DNA of 7,334 nucleotides from Nitrospira sp. (lineage in GTDB: Bacteria; Nitrospirota; Nitrospiria; Nitrospirales; Nitrospiraceae), in assembly GCA_016873525.1 (NCBI GenBank), contig VGXD01000103.1:1-7334 (forward strand), read 5' to 3'. Below the pieces are notes generated by a model, which ran no database searches, had not been told where the DNA came from, and was given only the letters and a program-made list of their open reading frames with translations. This document shows, one piece after another, positions 1 to 5,124 of the stretch. Position 1 is the first letter of the stretch; every line of letters starts with the position of its first letter. Both the position numbers and the translations under genes were made by a program.

Positions 1-162
1 TCCGGCGCGCCGGTCATGCCGCACGAGATCGCCATCAAGGCCCAAGCCATCATCCCCCGCCTGCCGGAACTCCGGCAGCTTGTCAGGGACCTGGAACACC
101 GCGTCAAGGCTCTGGAGGCCGGAACCCCTCACAAGAACACAAAGACCCCGAACAAACGCTAA
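1..162 (+). CDS. lpxD: UDP-3-O-acylglucosamine N-acyltransferase, C-terminal end (partial)
   Basis: An open frame enters at base 1 and ends at TAA 160-162, giving 53 residues. The piece begins SGAPVMPHEIAIKAQAI, continues RLPELRQLVRDLEHRVKALE and ends in a short basic tail. A 'SG.P..PH.......A....LPELR..V..LE.RV..LE' ending is typical of LpxD: the last hexapeptide-repeat strand is followed by a C-terminal helix. LpxD adds the N-linked 3-hydroxyacyl chain to UDP-3-O-acylglucosamine in the cytoplasmic lipid A pathway. The left-handed beta-helix and the catalytic His lie upstream of the window, so the call rests on the tail alone. A different hexapeptide acyltransferase is possible. The gene converges on the membrane-protein gene ending at 190, with 27 bases between the stops and no clear hairpin terminator there. 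Confidence 0.6.
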   Translation, partial: SGAPVMPHEIAIKAQAIIPRLPELRQLVRDLEHRVKALEAGTPHKNTKTPNKR

Positions 163-189
163 CCGCCTGGTCCGCCAATCCGTTTATCC

Positions 190-717
190 TTATTGTTTGC
201 GCGGCGCCATCAATTCTCGCCAGAAGTACATCTTCGCCCAAAAAAATCCGGCCCAGGGCATCAAGAAGGCGGCCATGTAATAGACGTGGCCGAAGATAGC
301 GCTCAACGCGGCAGCGCCGAGCAGCCCCGCCACCCCCAGCGTATAGTAGAGGGGAACCAGATTGCGCCCGGGATGTTGGAGTTCCGGAAGCAACACCTCC
401 CGTTTGGATCGCTTCTGCCCGGATCGTGAAAAGGTCCGAAGCCGGCCCGCAAAATACCCGGGATATTCGCGAAAAATATATTGGTGGTAGCGGGTTTGCC
501 CCCAGCCCAAGCACCCGCCCGCAATCAGCAAGGCCGTGCTTTCAACGAAGGTGCGCCAGCCGTAGTCCTCGAACATAAACTGGTAGATCAGCGACCCGGT
601 CCCCGAGAGCAGAAAAATCAATCCCAACAAACTGGAGGGAAAGAGAATGTGCGTTTTCACATACTCGCGAGCCATCTCGTGCTCGCCTTCCAGTCGTTTT
701 GCAGTAATGATCTTCAT
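190..717 (-). CDS. Four-helix integral membrane protein of unknown function
   Basis: This reads as 175 residues from ATG at 717 to TAA at 190. I do not recognise a named family. Four hydrophobic segments are visible at about residues 25-48, 57-73, 120-142 and 146-166. They are separated by a long basic, Arg/Lys-rich loop (about 91-119) that should face the cytoplasm. The last segment is aromatic-rich and the protein ends in a short basic tail. No catalytic motif, metal-ligand cluster or signal peptide is evident. The start is uncertain. ATG 717 has no good ribosome binding site, while in-frame Met15 (ATG 675) has GGAAGG ten bases upstream and would give 161 residues that begin just before the first helix. 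The gene starts 27 bases after the yacG stop and is probably co-transcribed with it. Confidence 0.75.
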   Translation of the reverse strand: MKIITAKRLEGEHEMAREYVKTHILFPSSLLGLIFLLSGTGSLIYQFMFEDYGWRTFVESTALLIAGGCLGWGQTRYHQYIFREYPGYFAGRLRTFSRSGQKRSKREVLLPELQHPGRNLVPLYYTLGVAGLLGAAALSAIFGHVYYMAAFLMPWAGFFWAKMYFWRELMAPRKQ

Positions 718-744
718 GGTTCATGCCGGAGAAGATGCCGTCAA

Positions 745-951
745 CTATTCGGAGTCTTCCTGCGATTCGCCGCCAGATTCCGGCGAATCCACAGGGATCG
801 CACTCGCCCCGGCAATGCGATACTGTTCGCCGGCCCAGGCCCCAAGATCGATGATTTGGCAGCGCTGCGAGCAAAAAGGACGCCAGGGATTGCCGTCCCA
901 TTCTCCTTCGCATCGACAGTTTGGGCACCGTATGCTCGGTCTTTCGGTCAC
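745..951 (-). CDS. yacG: YacG-type zinc-binding protein (DNA gyrase inhibitor family)
   Basis: This is a 68-residue protein starting with GTG (951-949) and ending at TAG. It carries the complete YacG zinc-ribbon pattern: Cys9 and Cys12 (CPNC), then Cys27 and Cys31 in PFCSQRC, followed by QIIDLGAWAGEQYRI, the most conserved stretch of the family. The C-terminus is acidic and Ser/Glu-rich, as in E. coli YacG (65 residues). YacG is a cytoplasmic Zn protein that in E. coli binds GyrB and inhibits gyrase. The start is fixed by an in-frame stop at 967-969 with no other start codon between it and 951. The N-terminus (MTERPSIRCPNC) also aligns with the family without extra residues. There is no Shine-Dalgarno sequence before the GTG; a strong extended -10 ends only nine bases upstream. 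The coaE gene that often neighbours yacG is not in the window. Confidence 0.92.
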   Translation of the reverse strand: MTERPSIRCPNCRCEGEWDGNPWRPFCSQRCQIIDLGAWAGEQYRIAGASAIPVDSPESGGESQEDSE

Positions 952-960
952 AGCGACGCG

Positions 961-969
961 ATTATATCA
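961..969 (-). promoter_or_regulatory. Extended -10 promoter of yacG
   Basis: On the minus strand the bases read TGATATAAT, a perfect TGnTATAAT extended -10 element. No good -35 hexamer is found 17 bases upstream (TGTTAA is the best there), which is usual for extended -10 promoters. Only nine bases separate the -10 box from the GTG start codon, so transcription would begin at or within a few bases of the start codon. Confidence 0.55.
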
Positions 970-1333
970 ACAGTCCCTCGCAATTAACACAGACAAGAAC
1001 GCGCCGAGTCCTCTCTCCCCATGCGCTGAACGTCCTCTCTGAGCGCAGCATTTCGTGAGGGCCAGGGGAAAATTCCTCGTGTCGAGAGGCGTTGGAGTCT
1101 CCCTCGTTATTTTCCTCAAGCCTCATGCGATGGCGGATCGCTCCCGGCTGTGCAAGCAGCGTGCAGCAAGCGTTTTTGAGCTGCCGACCATGGAACTCCG
1201 CACCCAACGCGCATCGCGCCACCGAACAGGCTCGACGCCTCATTTATCCTGTCCCCAAGAACTGTTGGCAGCCTGTGGGCAACCCTGTGAATGATGTCGC
1301 GCCGACGAAGCAATCAGCCCCATCTAGCAGACT

Positions 1334-1348
1334 GCACAAATTTTGTGC
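1334..1348. repeat. 15-base perfect palindrome, possible operator
   Basis: GCACAAA and TTTGTGC are exact inverted copies around a single T. Such a short symmetric site in non-coding DNA resembles a dimeric repressor operator, but no regulator gene or promoter next to it identifies a partner. Confidence 0.35.
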
Positions 1349-1364
1349 GGCCAAATCATCGAGG

Positions 1365-1393
1365 CTTCCACAGCTTACACATCTTAGTGGAAG
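1365..1393. repeat. 7-bp inverted repeat with 15-base loop
   Basis: CTTCCAC at 1365-1371 and GTGGAAG at 1387-1393 are perfect inverted copies. There is no U-run after either arm on either strand, so it does not look like a rho-independent terminator. Confidence 0.35.
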
Positions 1394-1547
1394 ACTGCCT
1401 GTAATCCACAATATACAGTGGTTCAAGCTTCACCGATCTCCGATTTTTCCATCAAAATGAAGGCAAAATGCTCTCGATTTTCATAGGAGTTTCGCCATAG
1501 CGCCCCAGGCCACGATTATGCACAGCCTCACGTCCATACACCGTCAG

Positions 1548-2273
1548 CTAGGACGACTTTTTTGACCAACGTATCGACTTGGCCAGGCCTTCCTTGACGC
1601 CTCGACGAACCACACGCCCGATCAGTTCGCCGATTTTTGTGTGGGTCCCGCTGTAGCGAAGCATCGGCCCCGTTTCTGGCGCGCAACACGCCACCACGAC
1701 CGTATCGGTCCCAGTCCCCGTGGCGCCAGGCATGCCGGTCCAACTTGGCACTCTCTCCGAAAGGAGTACGGCGGTCTTGCTTTCCGTAGCCACTTGCACC
1801 GCGCCAACCATGGCCGAGGCGGACAGCCTGGCATTGGTCACCAGAATGACGTTGATCGTGCCGGCGACTTGCTGCCCCTCCGAAGAAACGGTTGGCTCAC
1901 CAGCTTGCACGGCGTTGGTGACGCCCACCGTAAAGAACCCTTCCACCCACAAACGGCCGGACGACTCCCGCATCACCACCAATTGTTTGATCGGAACGGC
2001 CGTCATGAGGCCCACGCTACGGCGATCTGCGCCAAGGCTCCGCGCCACAGCCCCCAAGTAGCGAGCCGGGTCGCGCCACCGGCGACGCGCGGCGGCAACA
2101 GGAGCGGCAACCGGGTTGGCCTCCACCTGATGATTCAGCAGGTAGCGGGCCGTGACAAACCCTCCGCCCCGCGGAGCAGAGGACAGGACCCGCCGCGGTT
2201 TTTCCAAATCAACGAGCAGGGTCTCTCCGGTGGATCGGAATTTGGTCTCAAACGATGCCGGGAGACGGGACAC
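1548..2273 (-). CDS. cbiZ: Adenosylcobinamide amidohydrolase CbiZ
   Basis: The 241-residue protein hydrolyses the amide bond between the corrin ring and the aminopropanol arm of (adenosyl)cobinamide. This releases cobyric acid, which CbiB can use again. The CbiZ signature blocks appear in order: VLSSAPRGGG (29-38), GLMTAVPI (88-95), GVTNA (117-121), a long GTINVILVTNARLS block (138 onward) ending in ATESKTAVL, ATGTGTDTVVVAC (184-196) and YSGTHTKIGELIG (207-219). Length is normal for a single-domain CbiZ. The GTG start at 2273 is supported by GAAGAGG at 2280-2286, six bases upstream and overlapping the end of cobD. Only three bases separate it from the cobD stop, so it is the last gene of the operon. 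Its C-terminus is basic (RWSKKSS). It is expected to be cytoplasmic. Confidence 0.93.
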   Translation of the reverse strand: MSRLPASFETKFRSTGETLLVDLEKPRRVLSSAPRGGGFVTARYLLNHQVEANPVAAPVAAARRRWRDPARYLGAVARSLGADRRSVGLMTAVPIKQLVVMRESSGRLWVEGFFTVGVTNAVQAGEPTVSSEGQQVAGTINVILVTNARLSASAMVGAVQVATESKTAVLLSERVPSWTGMPGATGTGTDTVVVACCAPETGPMLRYSGTHTKIGELIGRVVRRGVKEGLAKSIRWSKKSS

Positions 2274-2276
2274 AGG

Positions 2277-3365
2277 CTACCTCTTCAGCCATTGTCGCAG
2301 CGCAGCCACGAGACGTCGGTTCTGCCCAGGAGTCCGCACCGCCACCCGTATCGTGCGTTCGTTCAACCCCGCAACAGACGAGCAGTCTCGAATGAGCAGA
2401 CCTTGCCGACGCAGCGCTTGCACACAGTTTCCGGCGCGGACCTCAGGGGGCAGCTCGATCAACAAGAAATTGGCTGCGGAGGGAAACAGGGTCACGCCAG
2501 GCAATGTCTGAAGATCGCGGACCAAACGTCGCCGTTCCTGTTCCATGAAAATCAGGCTGCGGCGGACATGCCGAGGGTCCTGTAACGAAGCCCGGGCCGC
2601 TTCCTGGGCCAGGGCATTGACCGACCAGGGGGGCTGTTTGTCACGAAGGGCCGCGATAGCAGCCTTCGCTCCGGCCAGGTAGCCGATGCGGAGGCCTGGA
2701 AGGGCGTAAAACTTGGTGAAGCTGCGCAAGACCAGCAATCGAGGGAGCCGTTTGATATGGGGCAGGACCGTCGCCTCTTCGCAATAATCGACAAAGGTCT
2801 CATCCACGATCACCCACAGGCCTTGGGCAGAAGCAAGCCTCGCAATCTGCAGAACCTCGGCCGCCTCAAGGGCCCGGCCGGTCGGGCTGTTGGGATTGCA
2901 GAGAAACAGCGCAGCAATGGCGCTCCGCCTGCGATGAAGCGCTTCAAGAATGTTCTCGACGGAGGGCTGATACTGCTCCTGTCTTGCCGCCTGGATCCGC
3001 GTCACCCGTCCCCCTGCCGCAACGACCGCCCGTTCGTACTCGGAAAAAGTCGGCCCGACCACCAATGCGTGGCGGAACGCGAGGACGGCAGGCAACAGAT
3101 AGATCAACTCGCTGGACCCATTGCCGATGACGAACCGATCCGGCGACAGATGCCACCGGTCCGCAAGGGCCTCTCGAAGAGCAAGACAGTGGGGGTCAGG
3201 GTAATGGAGGATCTGCGGGAATGCCGCCTGGATCGCCTTTATGGCTTTGGGCGAGGGACCCAGCGGATTGATGCTGGCGCTGAAATCGACCAACTGATCC
3301 AGGCGCCGGCCGCCCTCGCGAGCCGCAGCATAGATGTCGCCGCCATGGGTGTGGATCGTCTTCAC
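2277..3365 (-). CDS. cobD: L-threonine-O-3-phosphate decarboxylase (PLP enzyme)
   Basis: The 362-residue fold-type I PLP enzyme makes (R)-1-amino-2-propanol O-2-phosphate, the arm that CbiB attaches to cobyric acid. It is called CobD in Salmonella and CobC in Pseudomonas. The N-terminal HGGD motif (7-10) and DFSASINPLGP (27-37) are characteristic of this branch and separate it from true histidinol-phosphate aminotransferases. Also visible are GNGSSELIYL (81-90), the PLP-contacting NPNSPTG (Asn157), Asp188 in VIVDET, the Schiff-base Lys218 in SFTKFY, and GLRIGY (Arg226). The C-terminal TIRVAVRT carries the substrate-carboxylate Arg340. Length matches Salmonella CobD (364). The GTG start overlaps the cbiB stop as GTGA. 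No Shine-Dalgarno is present; the bases just before the start read CCTCCT. Translation therefore probably depends on coupling to cbiB. Confidence 0.93.
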   Translation of the reverse strand: MKTIHTHGGDIYAAAREGGRRLDQLVDFSASINPLGPSPKAIKAIQAAFPQILHYPDPHCLALREALADRWHLSPDRFVIGNGSSELIYLLPAVLAFRHALVVGPTFSEYERAVVAAGGRVTRIQAARQEQYQPSVENILEALHRRRSAIAALFLCNPNSPTGRALEAAEVLQIARLASAQGLWVIVDETFVDYCEEATVLPHIKRLPRLLVLRSFTKFYALPGLRIGYLAGAKAAIAALRDKQPPWSVNALAQEAARASLQDPRHVRRSLIFMEQERRRLVRDLQTLPGVTLFPSAANFLLIELPPEVRAGNCVQALRRQGLLIRDCSSVAGLNERTIRVAVRTPGQNRRLVAALRQWLKR

Positions 3366-4315
3366 AGGAGGGACAGCCCTGCCGCCAGCCCCACCCCCAG
3401 CACCGTGGCCAGGGCCATCAGCCGGAGGGCCGTTCTGATATGGTTTGCAGCCAAGGGAGAGCCGGGATCGCCGATGACCGGACGGGCAGAAGGCACTCCA
3501 TCATAGACATTGGTCCCGCCAAGCTGTATGGACAAGACCCCGGCCATGGCGGCTTCCGGCCTCCCGCTGTTGGGACTCGGATGCTTTCCCCCATCACGGA
3601 GGAGGATCCGCCAAGCCTGTCTGACCCTGCCGGCACTCCGAAACATCAACCCTCCTGCCAAGACCAGCAGCAGAGCCGTGAGGCGGGCTGGAATCCAATT
3701 GACCATATCGTCTGCTTTGGCCGAAGCCCAGCCGAAGAACCGGTAGCGATCGTCCTGATGGCCGATCATTGAATCCAAGGTGTTGACCGCTTTATAGGCC
3801 AAGGCAAGAGGCGCGCCCCCGACGGCCAGATACAGGAGCGGCGCCACCACGCCGTCCGCCGTACTTTCGGCAACCGTCTCGACGGTCGCCCTGGCGACTT
3901 CCGGTTCGGACAGCTCGGCCGTGTCCCGTCCCACGATTTGCGAGACCGCAGCCCTGGCCCCTTGCAGCTGCCCCGCCTCAAGCGCACGGACCACGGAGAG
4001 AGCGTGATCGGCCAAGTCTCGTGCCGCCAGGGTAGTCCAAGCCAACAGCACTTCGAGTCCCATCCCCAAAGCCCAATGGACTTGCCCTGCCGTCTCAATC
4101 GCCAGCCGGCTTGCGGCATAGACCAGGATCGGCAACCCAACCGCCAAGACCAGGCCGGCCATCCGCTCGCCGGCAGGACTGCGCCACAAGGGCCTGATCC
4201 TCTCGTCGCACCAAGCGATCGTCCGCCCCATCAGCCGCACCGGGTGAGGCAGCCAACGCGGATCGCCCACGACCGCATCGAGCAGAGAGGCCAGTAGAAT
4301 GGCTCCCGAGGTCAT
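3362..4315 (-). CDS. cbiB: Adenosylcobinamide-phosphate synthase CbiB
   Basis: The 317-residue integral membrane protein joins aminopropanol phosphate to adenosylcobyric acid (CbiB in Salmonella, also called CobD in Pseudomonas). Family motifs in order: LDAVVGDPRWLPHPVRLMG (12-30), VGRDTAELSE with TVETVAESTADGVVAPLLY (128-163), YKAVNTLDSMIGH (174-186), DGGKHPSPNSGRPEAAMAG (241-259) and GGTNVYDG (266-273). Hydrophobic segments surround these, for example at about 52-72, 82-97, 153-176, 208-225 and 294-317. The frame stays open far upstream, but that extension lies inside cobS, is Gly/Arg-rich and has no family match. ATG 4315 overlaps the cobS stop as ATGA and gives the expected length (319 in Salmonella). 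There is no clear Shine-Dalgarno, so coupling to cobS is likely. Confidence 0.95.
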   Translation of the reverse strand: MTSGAILLASLLDAVVGDPRWLPHPVRLMGRTIAWCDERIRPLWRSPAGERMAGLVLAVGLPILVYAASRLAIETAGQVHWALGMGLEVLLAWTTLAARDLADHALSVVRALEAGQLQGARAAVSQIVGRDTAELSEPEVARATVETVAESTADGVVAPLLYLAVGGAPLALAYKAVNTLDSMIGHQDDRYRFFGWASAKADDMVNWIPARLTALLLVLAGGLMFRSAGRVRQAWRILLRDGGKHPSPNSGRPEAAMAGVLSIQLGGTNVYDGVPSARPVIGDPGSPLAANHIRTALRLMALATVLGVGLAAGLSLL

Positions 4316-5109
4316 CGCAAACCGAAGAGGGCCGGACCTAGAAGCAGAAACAGGACCTCGGCCATTTCGTTGGTCGCACCCAGGGTGTCGCCGGTGACTC
4401 CGCCGAACAGACGTCGCGAGAAGGCCGTAGAGGCGCGGGCCACAGAAGCCACCAAGACCAGAGAGACCAGGGCCCCGAGCGGCCCCAGGAACCAGCCCAA
4501 CACGACCGCCAGCAGCAGCGTCGCCCCCAATAGATGTGGCCACGACAGGTGAGCCAGGAACGGCTGGGCCAGGCCCCCTTCGCTCCTCGCATAAGGAGCC
4601 GCCATGGCCCCGACCACCATGGCCCATCGCCCCACCGCCGGCATGGCAATCAACAACGCCATTCTGCCGTCATCGGGCAACTCCATCACGCCTTCATAAC
4701 GGAGCCCCAAGGCCAAGACCAGGCCCGTGGCCCCGATTGCCCCGATGCGCCCATCTCGCATGATCGCAAGCCGCTCCGAGGGACTCCGCCCCCCCGCCAA
4801 CCCATCCAAGGAATCGGCCAGCCCGTCCTGATGCAGACCTCTGGTCAGGACCACCAGGACAATGATCAGAAGCCAGGCCACGACTCCATCAGAAACAAAC
4901 CGTGAAAACAGAAGATCGCTTGCGGCAAGGATCGAACCCAGAACCAGCCCGACGAGCGGATACCAGCCCATCGAGGCAGCCAACTCACGAGGCTCAGGAT
5001 TGTGACCATTGCGGCTGAGGGGCACGGCGGTCAAGAAGTGCCAGGCAATGAGGAAGGGACGTGAAACGTGAAGCGTGAAACATGAAGCGTCAGCTGTTTC
5101 ACCTTTCAT
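4312..5109 (-). CDS. cobS: Adenosylcobinamide-GDP ribazoletransferase (cobalamin synthase) CobS
   Basis: The 265-residue polytopic membrane enzyme joins adenosylcobinamide-GDP to alpha-ribazole (or its phosphate), the last joining step. It carries the acidic signature GLHQDGLADSLDG (91-103; His93, Asp95, Asp99, Asp102), IMRDGRIGAIGA (116-127), and GGVTGDTLGATNEM (236-249) near the C-terminus, with several hydrophobic helices between. The first 18 or so residues are not family-like; the conserved part begins at PFLIAWHFLTAVPL. These extra residues are encoded by a period-7 repeat element that also supplies the start codon. ATG 5109 has AAAGG six bases upstream, overlapping the cobT stop. No better start was seen between it and the conserved core, so the extension is probably translated. 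Confidence 0.94.
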   Translation of the reverse strand: MKGETADASCFTLHVSRPFLIAWHFLTAVPLSRNGHNPEPRELAASMGWYPLVGLVLGSILAASDLLFSRFVSDGVVAWLLIIVLVVLTRGLHQDGLADSLDGLAGGRSPSERLAIMRDGRIGAIGATGLVLALGLRYEGVMELPDDGRMALLIAMPAVGRWAMVVGAMAAPYARSEGGLAQPFLAHLSWPHLLGATLLLAVVLGWFLGPLGALVSLVLVASVARASTAFSRRLFGGVTGDTLGATNEMAEVLFLLLGPALFGLR

Positions 5110-5124
5110 GTCTTACCTTTCACG
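5059..5124. repeat. Period-7 repeat element (copy A) over the cobT-cobS junction
   Basis: On the plus strand, heptads ACGTGAA, ACGTGAA, GCGTGAA and ACATGAA run from 5059 to 5086. After a short centre the complementary phase follows: TTTCACC, TTTCATG, TCTTACC, TTTCACG (5097-5124). Arms 5060-5081 and 5096-5117 match as an inverted repeat at 16 of 22 positions, including a perfect seven-base GTGAAAC/GTTTCAC stem next to a 14-base loop. The loop itself contains an AGC/GCT mini-stem. The element covers the end of cobT, the cobS ribosome binding site and start, and the first ~17 cobS codons. Confidence 0.75.

Larger units (their letters stand above)
1274..1524. other. Possible cluster of DnaA boxes
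   Basis: TTATGCACA at 1516-1524 matches the DnaA-box consensus TTATNCACA exactly. TAATCCACA at 1402-1410 and TCATTCACA (minus strand, 1286-1294) each differ at one base. TTGCCCACA (minus strand, 1274-1282) differs at two. The stretch from 1430 to 1500 is locally A/T-rich. This could be a replication origin or a DnaA-regulated region, but there is no dnaA, dnaN or other typical origin neighbour in the window. Confidence 0.25.
952..1547. other. Non-coding region between yacG and cbiZ
   Basis: About 600 bases separate the start of yacG from the stop of cbiZ. Several reading frames stay open by chance (for example plus 1092-1460 and minus 962-1243), but none has a ribosome binding site or a recognisable protein pattern. 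I therefore treat the region as non-coding. The part from about 1240 to 1500 is richer in A/T than its surroundings. The region holds DnaA-box-like nonamers, a 15-base palindrome at 1334-1348, a 7-bp inverted repeat at 1365-1393 and CTGTA/TACAG arms flanking 1405-1414. It also has two CAAAATG copies 11 bases apart (1453-1459 and 1464-1470) and a direct repeat GTCCTCTCT at 1008-1016 and 1032-1040. No tRNA, rRNA or convincing rho-independent terminator for the cobalamin operon was found. Confidence 0.6.

Noticed and set aside
962..1243. 93-codon minus-strand frame upstream of yacG
   Set aside because: It would run through the yacG promoter, has no Shine-Dalgarno and shows no recognisable motif.
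1320..1430. Possible cobalamin riboswitch (ACCACTGT on the minus strand resembles part of the B12 box)
   Set aside because: The rest of the conserved core is missing, and it lies downstream of the operon rather than before it.
1092..1460. 122-codon plus-strand frame in the gene-free region
   Set aside because: No ribosome binding site, no family pattern and atypical composition; probably open by chance.
1541..1568. Terminator-like CGTC/GACG stem followed by a T-run on the plus strand
   Set aside because: The stem has only four base pairs, points in the plus direction where no gene ends, and overlaps the 3' end of cbiZ.
1641..2585. 314-codon plus-strand open frame
   Set aside because: It is antisense to the well-supported cbiZ and cobD, has no recognisable domain and has low-complexity Arg/Pro/His composition.
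4316..4627. Upstream extension of the cbiB frame (about 104 extra residues)
   Set aside because: It lies wholly within cobS, is Gly/Arg-rich and lacks family similarity. ATG 4315 gives the normal CbiB length and an ATGA overlap.
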